From NCBI GenBank assembly GCA_963851045.1, contig CAWKNC010000002.1, positions 434,001-498,000 of the forward strand: 64,000 bases of DNA. The letters are read 5' to 3'. This document shows positions 8,444-16,668 of the stretch, one piece after another. The stretch's first letter is position 1. The number at the start of each line of letters is the position of its first letter. The notes beneath the pieces were generated by a model. That model was not told the origin of the DNA. It ran no database searches and saw nothing but the letters and a program-made list of their open reading frames with translations. The stretch is from WHSW01 sp963851045. Its GTDB lineage: Bacteria; Actinomycetota; Thermoleophilia; Solirubrobacterales; 70-9. The translations under genes were made by a program, and so were the position numbers.

Positions 8444-9693
8444 CTGGACACCTCGATCTGGGCGTCGTCGACGAGCGAGACGAGGCCGACCGAGTGTTCG
8501 GTTCCAAAGACCACGAAATCGAGAATCCGAGGCGACGCGAGCACGGGCTCCCCCAGCGAGTGGTTGCGGTAGATCCACGCCTGAACCGCGTAGCGGCCAG
8601 GCGCAAGGCGGTTCTCGAGCTTCGCCCGTACCGAAACGCTCTCGCCGGCTGCGACCGCCCCGGTGTGGTCGACGTTGAGCCCGAGGCCGACGCCGCTGAT
8701 CTCCACGCCGTCCTCGTTCGCGATCACAAAGCCGAAGCTCGGGTTCGGGATCTCGGCGTTCGCCTTGAACTCAGCGCGGAACTCCATCGGCTCGCCCTGA
8801 CCGATGTTGGCCGCGCGCTCGCCGTCGGGCCGCTGTAACCAGGCGTCGATGAGGACGAGATCACCGGCCTGGTCGACCGGGTGCCCGGCGCCACCGGGCT
8901 GGGCGAAGTTGAGCCGCAGGTAGCGCTTGGCGACCGTGTCAGGGTCGCCGATCTCGACAATGTCGCCGCCGTGCAGCAGCATCGCCCGGTGACAGAACTG
9001 CTCGACCGCACCCATGTCATGGGTGACCAGGACGACGGTTCGGCCTGAGCCGCGGATGTCGTGAAAGACGTCCTTGCACTTCTGCTGAAAGGAGGCATCG
9101 CCGACGGCCAGCACCTCGTCGATCAGCAAAATGTCGGCGTCCGACTGGATCATCACCGAGAACGCGAGCCGGACGAGCATCCCTGACGAGTAGTTCTTGA
9201 GCTTGAGATCGGCGAACTCCTCGAGCTCGGCGAACTCGATCACGGATTCGATGCGCTGCTTGGCCTCATCGAGTGAGAGGCCCATGAGGACGCCGTTGAG
9301 AACCACGTTCTCCCGTGCGGTCAGCTCGACGTTGAAGCCGACCCCGAGCTCGATGAACGGTGCGACTCGGCCAGCCATCCGGATCGATCCCGAATCCGCG
9401 CCGTAGATGCTCGCGAGGATCTTCAGCAGCGTGCTCTTACCGGTGCCGTTGCGTCCGACGATCCCGAAGAATTCGCCGCGGTGAACCTCAAAGGAGATGT
9501 CGTCGAGCGCTTGGAGGTTGCGCACCCGCGGTTGGCGAAACGGGTGGGCAACGCGCTCCTTGATCGAGTCGACTCGTTCGAGCGGAATCTCAAACGCCTT
9601 TGACAGGTTGCGGACCTCGATCACCGCCGGGCGCGACTCGACGCCAGGATCCGAGGCCTCGGGCGCCGGCGAGACGATCTCCTCGAGTGTCAT
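8440..9693 (-). CDS. wzt: Polysaccharide ABC exporter, ATPase with carbohydrate-binding domain (Wzt-like)
   Basis: About 417 residues from the ATG at 9693. The nucleotide-binding domain has the Walker A motif GRNGTGKST, the signature region NYSSGMLVRLAF and Walker B ILLIDEVLAVGD, all in the form usual for Wzt/TagH. After about residue 260 comes a beta-rich domain with GEPMEFRAEFK and SFGFVIANEDG. This is the Wzt C-terminal domain, which in studied systems recognises the end of the exported chain. That fits a locus encoding methyltransferases, since terminal methylation is a known export signal. The frame continues open to 10074, but that part is the antisense-frame shadow of the epimerase gene. 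Confidence 0.87.
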   Translation of the reverse strand: MTLEEIVSPAPEASDPGVESRPAVIEVRNLSKAFEIPLERVDSIKERVAHPFRQPRVRNLQALDDISFEVHRGEFFGIVGRNGTGKSTLLKILASIYGADSGSIRMAGRVAPFIELGVGFNVELTARENVVLNGVLMGLSLDEAKQRIESVIEFAELEEFADLKLKNYSSGMLVRLAFSVMIQSDADILLIDEVLAVGDASFQQKCKDVFHDIRGSGRTVVLVTHDMGAVEQFCHRAMLLHGGDIVEIGDPDTVAKRYLRLNFAQPGGAGHPVDQAGDLVLIDAWLQRPDGERAANIGQGEPMEFRAEFKANAEIPNPSFGFVIANEDGVEISGVGLGLNVDHTGAVAAGESVSVRAKLENRLAPGRYAVQAWIYRNHSLGEPVLASPRILDFVVFGTEHSVGLVSLVDDAQIEVSR

Positions 9694-9715
9694 GGTGAGA
9701 GGGGCCGGGGCCCAA

Positions 9716-10798
9716 CTACCGTGGGGCGGCGGTCGCCATCCAGCGCTCGACGTTCTGCTCGTACATCTGGCTGAGGATGTCGTCGATGCCGAACCGCGGC
9801 GACCAGTCGGGATAGTCGGATTCGAAGGGCGCCAGGTCGGAGACCCACCAGCGGTGGTCGCCGATCCGCGGTTCCGGCCCCATCTCCCACTCGAGCTCGC
9901 GCCCGGCAATGCGCTCGCACGCCGTGATCGCCTCGAGCATCGAACAGTTCGAGAACCGCCCGCCGCCGATGTTGTAGACCGCTGCCGGCCGCGGTGCCCG
10001 GCGAAAGGCCTCGAACGCGGCCACGAGGTCGGCGCTGTGGATGTTGTCGCGCACCTGCTTGCCCCCGTAGCCAAAGACCGTGTACGGCGTCCCCGTGACG
10101 ACGCATTTCATGAGGTAGGCGAGGAAACCGTGGAGCTTGGCGCCGGCGTGTTGGGGGCCGGTCAGACAACCGCCGCGAAAGCACACGGTGGGCATGCCGA
10201 AGTAGCGACCGTACTCCTGAACGAGCAGGTCGGCGGCGGCTTTCGAAGCTCCGAACAGCGAGTGGGTCGAGAGGTCGATCGACATCGAGGTGTCGATGCC
10301 CTTGAAGTACTCATGGTCCGCGGGCAGCTCGAGCCGCGTGTCCGTCTCGATCAGCGGCAGTCGGTTGGGCGTGTCGCCGTAGACCTTGTTGGTCGAGCAG
10401 AAGATGAACGGAGAGTCCAGGCAGTGGGCGCGGGCCGCCTCGAGCAGGTTGAGGGTCCCGTTGGCGTTGACGCCGAAGTCGGTCTGCGGCTCGCGCGCCG
10501 CCCAGTCGTGTGAGGGCTGCGCAGCGGTGTGAACGACGACCTCGATCGAGCCCGCATGGGCGGCAAACAGCCGCTCGATGCCTTCGGCGTCGCGGATGTC
10601 GAGCTCCTCGGAGCGAAAGCCGTCGAGGTTCGTGACGAGGTCCTCGGTTACAGACGAGGTGGACGCTTCCGGGCCGAAGAAACGGCTACGCATGTCGTTC
10701 TCGATCCCGACCACGTCAAGGCCCTGCGCCACCAGGTGGCGCACCGCTTCGGAGCCGATCAGGCCGCCCGATCCAGTGACTATCGCGACATTGCCCAT
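9716..10798 (-). CDS. NAD-dependent epimerase, CDP-paratose 2-epimerase-like
   Basis: A 360-residue extended short-chain dehydrogenase acting on a nucleotide sugar. The NAD motif is GSGGLIG near the N-terminus (MGNVAIVTGSGG). Family-specific segments are HTAAQPSHDWA, STNKVYGDTPN, FRGGCLTGP and GYGGKQVRDNIHS, all characteristic of the CDP-paratose/tyvelose epimerase (RfbE) group. The active-site segment reads HSLFGASKAAAD, with Phe where the usual Tyr of Y-x3-K stands. Start chosen at the ATG just before the NAD motif. It is first in a three-gene run with the ABC exporter, suggesting it supplies the sugar for the exported chain. Confidence 0.8.
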   Translation of the reverse strand: MGNVAIVTGSGGLIGSEAVRHLVAQGLDVVGIENDMRSRFFGPEASTSSVTEDLVTNLDGFRSEELDIRDAEGIERLFAAHAGSIEVVVHTAAQPSHDWAAREPQTDFGVNANGTLNLLEAARAHCLDSPFIFCSTNKVYGDTPNRLPLIETDTRLELPADHEYFKGIDTSMSIDLSTHSLFGASKAAADLLVQEYGRYFGMPTVCFRGGCLTGPQHAGAKLHGFLAYLMKCVVTGTPYTVFGYGGKQVRDNIHSADLVAAFEAFRRAPRPAAVYNIGGGRFSNCSMLEAITACERIAGRELEWEMGPEPRIGDHRWWVSDLAPFESDYPDWSPRFGIDDILSQMYEQNVERWMATAAPR

Positions 10799-10809
10799 AT
10801 TCGTCAGAA

Positions 10810-10833
10810 GCGGACGGGAGAGGCCCCGTCCGC
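10810..10833 (-). promoter_or_regulatory. Hairpin upstream of the epimerase start
   Basis: A 9-bp perfect stem (10810-10818 with 10825-10833) with a 6-base loop lies 12 bases before the ATG of the epimerase on the minus strand. No ribosome-binding site is visible between it and the start. It may act in the 5' leader of the exporter operon; this is inferred from position only. Confidence 0.35.
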
Positions 10834-10901
10834 GTCCTTCCACACTCTAGAGGCTGCCCTCGGAGCGCAGTTCTCCACGGCGGACCCTAGATTTCCCCGG
10901 C

Positions 10902-12593
10902 GTGGCGACCGCGAACGCAGGGCTGAGGCCGATGGGCGGCGCGCGGAATCGCACCTTGTCGAGCGCTCTTGGCGATCCGGCAACGCTGCTGCTGATCTCC
11001 GCGTCGCTCGTCGCTGCCGGCTTGATCCTCTACTTCGAACGGCGGATCACCTTCCGTCTCGACGAGTGGGAGTTCTTGGTCGCGCGGCCGGGGCTGACCT
11101 GGGATTCCGTCTTTCTGCCCCACAACGAGCACATCGTGGCCGGCCCCGTGCTCGTCTACAAGGCCCTCATCGCGGTCTTTGGCACCGACTCACCGCGACC
11201 GTTTCAGATCGTCGCCGTCGCCTGCTTCATTGCCAGCGTCGCGCTCCTCTACGTCTGGCTGCGCCGTCGAATTGGCGAGTGGCTCGCGCTTGCCGGGTGC
11301 CTGCCGATCCTCTTCTGCGGCGCCGCCGCCGAGGATCTCCTCTGGCCGTTTCAGATCGGATTCTTCGTCGGCATGGCCTGCGGCATCGGGATGTTGCTCG
11401 CGCTGGAGCGAAACGACCGCAAGGGCAACCTCGTTGCCTGCGGCCTGTTGTTTGGCTCGCTCGCGTTCTCGAGCCTCGGCCTCTCGTTTGCAGCTGCGGC
11501 GATCGTCGTCCTTGCGCTCGGTGGGGATTGGCTGCGGCGGGCGTTCGTGGTCGCTATCCCGGTCGCGCTCTACGGCGTCTGGTATCTGAAGTGGGGGCAC
11601 TTCGCCGAGAACTCGCTCTCGGTCCACAACTTCCTCGCCAGCCCGATCTACATCTTCGACGGGTTCGCTTCGAGCCTTTCGTCGCTGCTCGGCTTCGCGA
11701 CCACGCGCAACGAGGCGGAGGTGACCTCGCTCGACTGGGGGCGAGTTCTGTTGGTAGCGGCACTGATCGGTGCGGCCCTTCGGATTCGCTCGATCGGCTC
11801 GGTTCCCAGGTCGCTTTGGGTGGTTCTCGCCCTCGGTGTGTCGTTTTGGTTTCTGGCCGCATTGAACGCGGGTCCCGACCGACCGCCCACCAGCGGTCGC
11901 TACCAGTACATCGGTGCGGTCTTCGTGGTGATGATCGCGGCCGAGCTGCTGCGAGGCGTCCGTCCGCGGATGCCGGTGATCGTGGGTGTCTTCGCGGCCG
12001 CCGCGGTCGTCCTCCTCAGCAGCACCTCATACCTGCAGCAGCTGGCAGCCGCCCAGGGGCAGGTGGGCGACATCATCCGTGCCGATCTGGCAGCCGTGGA
12101 GATCGCCCAGGACACGGTTGACCCTGGGTTCTTGCCGGACGTCTCGTTCTCCGGCACGGGCGACGTCTACATCCCCGCGAGCCTCTATCTAAAGCTGGTC
12201 CGCGACAGTGGCTCACCGGCGTTCTCAGAAGCCGAGCTCGCAGCGGCCCCGGCGTTTGCGCGGGAGTTCGCAGACAGGGTCCTCGCGCGTGCCGAGCGCC
12301 TGGTGGTCGGGTCCGGCGAGGTGGCGCCTGCGACTGCCCCGTGCCGCCCTGTGGACGCCGCGGACTCGCCAACCGTCGCGACCGGCCCCGCCACGGTTAC
12401 CGTCAGGGGCGATCCCGGTGCCCGCCTCAACCTCTATCTGCGTCGTTTCGCGACTCGTTTCCCTGTGAGCGCCGGACAGGTCATGGGTGGGGGGCAGAAG
12501 TCGATCGCGTTCCCCGCCGACCGCTCCGACGTGCCGTGGGTACTGCTGGTCGAGGGCAGGGGAACGGCGACCGTGTGCGGGGCGAGCTCATGA
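10902..12593 (+). CDS. Paralogue 1 of a six-member polytopic membrane protein family (GT-C-like)
   Basis: A 563-residue protein with many hydrophobic segments and a C-terminal extracytoplasmic beta-rich domain. After the first membrane segment comes an acidic pair (D54-E55 in RLDEWEF), then PHNEHIV in the first outer loop. Later come EDLLWPFQIG and SGRYQY at the head of a late membrane helix. The final domain is bracketed by two cysteines (APCRPV and TVCGASS). An acidic pair in the first outer loop and a late R-Y motif are seen in polyprenyl-sugar-dependent GT-C transferases, so that role is inferred. GTG start; a TAGATT hexamer ends 8 bases before it. The stop overlaps the next gene (ATGA). 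Confidence 0.72.
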   Translation: MATANAGLRPMGGARNRTLSSALGDPATLLLISASLVAAGLILYFERRITFRLDEWEFLVARPGLTWDSVFLPHNEHIVAGPVLVYKALIAVFGTDSPRPFQIVAVACFIASVALLYVWLRRRIGEWLALAGCLPILFCGAAAEDLLWPFQIGFFVGMACGIGMLLALERNDRKGNLVACGLLFGSLAFSSLGLSFAAAAIVVLALGGDWLRRAFVVAIPVALYGVWYLKWGHFAENSLSVHNFLASPIYIFDGFASSLSSLLGFATTRNEAEVTSLDWGRVLLVAALIGAALRIRSIGSVPRSLWVVLALGVSFWFLAALNAGPDRPPTSGRYQYIGAVFVVMIAAELLRGVRPRMPVIVGVFAAAAVVLLSSTSYLQQLAAAQGQVGDIIRADLAAVEIAQDTVDPGFLPDVSFSGTGDVYIPASLYLKLVRDSGSPAFSEAELAAAPAFAREFADRVLARAERLVVGSGEVAPATAPCRPVDAADSPTVATGPATVTVRGDPGARLNLYLRRFATRFPVSAGQVMGGGQKSIAFPADRSDVPWVLLVEGRGTATVCGASS

Positions 12594-13342
12594 GCGTCGA
12601 GGCCAAGCGCTCGAAGGTCGTCGTGGTCATGCCGGCGCTCAACGCGGCGAAGACGCTGAAGACCACCGTCGCGGCGATTCCGCGCGACTGGGTGGACGAG
12701 ATCATCCTGGTCGACGACCGCTCGACCGACGAGACCCTGCGGATCGCGCGCGAGCTCGAGGTCCACGCGATCTGGCACCCGCACAACGTCGGCTATGGCG
12801 GCAATCAGAAGACGTGTTACCTCGAGGCCCTCCAGCGCGGCGCGGACATCGTCGTGATGCTCCACCCGGACGGCCAGTACGAGCCAGGCCTGATCCCGAA
12901 GCTGATCGCGCCGATCCGCGACGGCCGTGCCGACCTTGTGCTCGGCACCCGCATGGCCGAGCCAGGCGCCGCCCGCGCCGCCGGAATGCCGCTCTACAAG
13001 CGCGCCGCGAACCGCTTTTTGACGACGATCGAAAACCGCGTGATGCGCACTGAGCTGACCGACCTCCACACTGGCTACCGCGCCTACAGCCGCGACTTCC
13101 TCCTAACGATCCCGTTCCTTCGAAACTCGATCGACTTCGTGTTCGACTCCGAGGTTCTGATGCAGGCCGCGCACTTCGGCTTTCGGATCGTCGAGGTCCC
13201 GGCGCGCACGCGCTACTTCGACGATGCGTCGTCGATCACGGTCGGGCCCGCGACGGTGTACGGCTTCAAGACCCTATGGGCGGCCTGGCGGCTGCTCATG
13301 CACCGCACGCGCTTGCTGCGGTCGCGCAAGTTCTCGGCATAG
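12590..13342 (+). CDS. Polyprenyl-phosphate-sugar synthase-like GT2
   Basis: A 250-residue family 2 glycosyltransferase resembling the catalytic domain of dolichol-phosphate mannose synthase. It has VVVMPALNAAKTL, EIILVDDRSTDET, NVGYGGNQKTCY, the metal-binding-type segment MLHPDGQY, and TDLHTGYRAYSR. No membrane segments follow the catalytic domain. The expected product is a polyprenyl-phosphate-linked monosaccharide, the donor used by GT-C enzymes. It sits between paralogue 1 (4-base overlap) and paralogue 2 (no spacing), which supports a donor-maker/donor-user partnership. The sugar is unknown. Confidence 0.82.
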   Translation: MSVEAKRSKVVVVMPALNAAKTLKTTVAAIPRDWVDEIILVDDRSTDETLRIARELEVHAIWHPHNVGYGGNQKTCYLEALQRGADIVVMLHPDGQYEPGLIPKLIAPIRDGRADLVLGTRMAEPGAARAAGMPLYKRAANRFLTTIENRVMRTELTDLHTGYRAYSRDFLLTIPFLRNSIDFVFDSEVLMQAAHFGFRIVEVPARTRYFDDASSITVGPATVYGFKTLWAAWRLLMHRTRLLRSRKFSA

Positions 13343-15004
13343 ATGGCTGCGATCGTCGCGCGCGCACGTTCGGCCGAACCGACGACCTGGCTGTTCGCGG
13401 CCGTGGTGCTGTTGGCGGGGGCGACGCTCCTGCACTTCATGCAGCCGCTGACCTTCTGGCGCGACGAATGGGCTTTCATCCTCGACCGCCGCGGCTCGGC
13501 AACGGACATCGACACGTACCTGACGCCGTTCGTCGAACAGCTGCTGGCAATTCCGATCGCCGCGTACAAGCTGCTGATCGCGCTCTTCGGAATCGAATCT
13601 GCGCTGCCGTTTCAGCTCGTTTCCACATCGCTGTTCTTGGTGGCGGTCGTGCTCATGTTCGTCCACATGAGGCGCAGGGTCGACCCGTGGCTGGCTCTCG
13701 CGGCGACGCTGCCGGTGCTCTTTCTCGGACCCTCCTGGGACGACCTTCTGTTCCCGTTTCAGATGAGCTTCTTCGGTTCGCTCGCCTGTGGGATCGGGGC
13801 GCTGATCGCACTCGACCGCGAGGATCGGCGTGGGGACGTTGTCGCGACGGTGCTGCTGACCGTCGGCCTCTTCTTCTCTCACGTCGGGATTCCGTTCGTG
13901 GTCGCGGCGTTCGTCGACATCGCGCTGGATCGCACCCGCTTTCGCCGGGCGTTCGTGTTCGTGATTCCCACGTTCATCTGGTTGCTCTGGTATCTCGGCT
14001 GGGGCCGCGAAGCGCAGAACTTCGTCGTCTTCCAGAACTTCGCGACCCTGCTCGGCTACGTCGCCGACGGGCTCGCGTCGAGCCTCTCGGCGATGTTCGG
14101 GCTGTCCGTTCCCCGCGACGAGGCCGCCATCTCGCCGTTCGATTGGGGCCGCCCCCTCCTGGCGCTGGCCATCGCCCTGGGCGTGTGGCGCGTGCTGCGG
14201 ATCGGCGTCGCCGCGCTTGGGCGCCGATTCTGGGCGCTGCTCGCCGCGCTGCTGGTGTTCTGGTCGCTGACCGGCCTCAACGCGACGTTCTTCGGCGAGG
14301 CGACCTCGGGCCGTTACCAGTTGATGGGGGTGATCCTCTGGCCGATGGTCGCGGCCGAGCTCTTCCGCGGCGCGCGAGTAACCAGGCCGGTCGTCGCCGC
14401 GATAGTCGTCATCGCCGCGTTCTCGGCGCTCGCCAACTTCTCGTATCTGCGCCTAAGCGCGGCGGGGCTCGAGGGCCAGGCCCAGTCCCAGCGCGGCGGC
14501 CTGGCTGCGCTCGAACTGACCCGCGACCAGGTGGATCCGGAATTCATCCTCACCGAGGAGAACTCCGGCGTCAATTATCTCGAGATCGTCGACGCCGCCT
14601 CCTATTTCTCGGCGATCGACGCCTTCGGCTCACCGGCTTACTCCCCTGAGGAATTGGCTGATGCGCCCGAGCGCTCCCGCGCCTCCGCCGACAGTGTTTT
14701 CGGGGCCGCCCTCGGCGTCAACCTGCAACCGGCGTCTGGCTCGACAACAGGTTGCGAGGAGATCACCGTCAACCCAACCGCAACAGCCATCGAGCTGCCT
14801 GGGCCGCCCACGGACGTTCGAATCCGCGGCCTGGAGGGATCGGTGGAAGTCGGGCTTCGCAGGTATGCCACGACTGCGTTCCCGGTCGATCTCGGAACTG
14901 TTCAGGGCGGAGACGACGTGCAGCTCGAGATTCCGCAGGACGCGTCCGCGCAGCCCTGGCACCTCGGACTCGGCGGCTCCGGTCGCGTCGAGGTGTGCGA
15001 CTGA
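13343..15004 (+). CDS. Paralogue 2 of the six-member membrane protein family (GT-C-like)
   Basis: A 553-residue polytopic protein. The conserved landmarks are D41-E42 in WRDEWAF after the first membrane segment, PFVEQLL in the first outer loop (the usual G-H is replaced), WDDLLFPFQMS and SGRYQLMG. The C-terminal domain has GSPAYSPEELADAP and the cysteine pair TGCEEI and EVCD. The ATG directly abuts the stop of the GT2 gene, and its own TGA overlaps the next ATG. Within this operon it is closest in layout to paralogues 1 and 3. Confidence 0.72.
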   Translation: MAAIVARARSAEPTTWLFAAVVLLAGATLLHFMQPLTFWRDEWAFILDRRGSATDIDTYLTPFVEQLLAIPIAAYKLLIALFGIESALPFQLVSTSLFLVAVVLMFVHMRRRVDPWLALAATLPVLFLGPSWDDLLFPFQMSFFGSLACGIGALIALDREDRRGDVVATVLLTVGLFFSHVGIPFVVAAFVDIALDRTRFRRAFVFVIPTFIWLLWYLGWGREAQNFVVFQNFATLLGYVADGLASSLSAMFGLSVPRDEAAISPFDWGRPLLALAIALGVWRVLRIGVAALGRRFWALLAALLVFWSLTGLNATFFGEATSGRYQLMGVILWPMVAAELFRGARVTRPVVAAIVVIAAFSALANFSYLRLSAAGLEGQAQSQRGGLAALELTRDQVDPEFILTEENSGVNYLEIVDAASYFSAIDAFGSPAYSPEELADAPERSRASADSVFGAALGVNLQPASGSTTGCEEITVNPTATAIELPGPPTDVRIRGLEGSVEVGLRRYATTAFPVDLGTVQGGDDVQLEIPQDASAQPWHLGLGGSGRVEVCD

Positions 15005-16668
15005 TGGCGGCTCGTGCGTGGGCGGCGTGGGAGCGGCTGGTTGCCGACCGACGCGTCCCGGTGACGATCCTCGCCGCCGCCATGGCTGCGGCGGGGGTGG
15101 CGCTGATCGCGGCGATCTCGAACCTGACCTTCCTGGTTGACGACTGGGACTTCCTCCTCAGCCGGCGCGGCTTCAGCGTCGATGTCTTCTTCGAGCCTCA
15201 TGCCGGCCACACGTCGATGAGCCTGATAGCGATCTACAAGGCGATCCAGGCGACGGTGGGCATGGAGTCGCTCACCCCGTACGGCGTCGCTTCGACGCTG
15301 GCATACCTGGCGACGATCGCTCTGCTTTTCGTCTGGGTGCGACGCCGGGTGGGCGACTGGCCCGCGCTGATCGGCGCCCTGCTGTGCCTTGGCTTGGGGT
15401 CGGCGTACGAGGACCTGCTGGCCCCCTTCCAGCTCGGCTACTTCGCCCCGGTCGCATGCGGGCTCGCGGCGATGCTCGCGCTCGAGCGCGGGGACCGCAG
15501 AGGTGAGATCACCGCCTGTGGACTCTTGATCCTGGGACTCAGCTTTCAGACCCTTGGGCTTGTTTTCGTCGCCGGCATCGGCGTCGGGATCGTGCTCGAG
15601 AGGCGGCTGCGAGAGCGCTGGTGGATCGTCGTCGTGCCGGCGGTTCTCTACGGCCTCTGGTATCTGGGCTGGCACAGCTCCGAGGCCGACCAGCTCAGCT
15701 TCGACAACATCGCGACGTCTCCGGCGTTCATCCTCGATGGTTACGCGGCCGCAGTCGGATCGCTGGTCGGGCTCACCGGCGAGGGAAACGGCACGATCGT
15801 GTGGGGCAGGCCGCTGCTGGCCGGCCTGCTGCTTCTCGCTGGGCTGCGCATCGCGCGGCTCGGGACGATGCCGCGCGGCCTCTGGGTCGCGCTCACGATC
15901 GGCGCTGCCTTCTGGTTTCTGATCGCGATCAACGCGTCGGTTTTTCGGACGGCCGAGACATCGCGCTATCAGTTTCCTGGCGCCGTCTTCGTGGTGATGG
16001 CGGCGGCGGAGCTACTGCGCGGCATGCGCCCCGATCCGCGCATGATCGCGGTCGCGTGCGTTGCGACCGTTGCTGCAATCGGGTCCGGCATAGCGACACT
16101 CGAGGACCGCTATCAGGACCTCAAGAGCGCCAGCGCCCTGGTTCGCGGCAATCTCGCTGCCCTCGAGATCACCGCAGCGACCGTCGATCCGAACCTGGTG
16201 CTCACGCCCGAGAACTCGGGCTTCAACTACTTCACCCTGGTCAAGGCCGGGCCGTATTTGTCCGCCGTCGAGGATTTCGGCTCGCCGGCCTTTACGCCTG
16301 AGGGGCTCGCGGCTGCCCCAGATGGAGCGCGCGAGGGCGCCGATCGCGTGCTTGCTGCGGCCCTCGGCCTGGAGTTGGCCCCCAGCGAGGTGCCGGCTCC
16401 CGGCGCGAAGTGCGAGACGATTGCCGGCGTCGCTCCCGGCATCCCGAGTGCCGTGATCCCAGCCGGTGGCGCGATCCTGCGCTCAGCGCCGGGGCCTGGG
16501 GCCCAGGTGTTCGTCCGCCGATACGCATCCTCCACTTTCCCGGTCGAGATCGGGCTCGTTCCCGGTGGCGAGTCACGCTTGCTCGAGATCCCGGCCGACG
16601 CCTCCCGCCAACCCTGGGAGGTCCAGGTGCAGTCCGGCGGCGGCGAGCTCGAGGTCTGTGCGCCCTAA
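15004..16668 (+). CDS. Paralogue 3 of the six-member membrane protein family (GT-C-like)
   Basis: A 554-residue polytopic protein starting at the ATG that shares its A with the preceding stop (TGATG). Landmarks: D46-D47 in LVDDWDF, PHAGHTS in the first outer loop, YEDLLAPFQLG, and TSRYQFPG. The C-terminal extracytoplasmic domain has GSPAFTPEGLAAAP, STFPVEIG and cysteines in AKCETI and EVCAP. The frame is open upstream to 14752, but that part is the shadow of paralogue 2. It converges on the next gene, with a 4-base overlap of the ends. Confidence 0.72.
   Translation: MAARAWAAWERLVADRRVPVTILAAAMAAAGVALIAAISNLTFLVDDWDFLLSRRGFSVDVFFEPHAGHTSMSLIAIYKAIQATVGMESLTPYGVASTLAYLATIALLFVWVRRRVGDWPALIGALLCLGLGSAYEDLLAPFQLGYFAPVACGLAAMLALERGDRRGEITACGLLILGLSFQTLGLVFVAGIGVGIVLERRLRERWWIVVVPAVLYGLWYLGWHSSEADQLSFDNIATSPAFILDGYAAAVGSLVGLTGEGNGTIVWGRPLLAGLLLLAGLRIARLGTMPRGLWVALTIGAAFWFLIAINASVFRTAETSRYQFPGAVFVVMAAAELLRGMRPDPRMIAVACVATVAAIGSGIATLEDRYQDLKSASALVRGNLAALEITAATVDPNLVLTPENSGFNYFTLVKAGPYLSAVEDFGSPAFTPEGLAAAPDGAREGADRVLAAALGLELAPSEVPAPGAKCETIAGVAPGIPSAVIPAGGAILRSAPGPGAQVFVRRYASSTFPVEIGLVPGGESRLLEIPADASRQPWEVQVQSGGGELEVCAP

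Noticed and set aside
7176..8606. Minus-strand open frame of 476 codons
   Set aside because: It overlaps the Wzm-like permease in another frame and has low-information composition.
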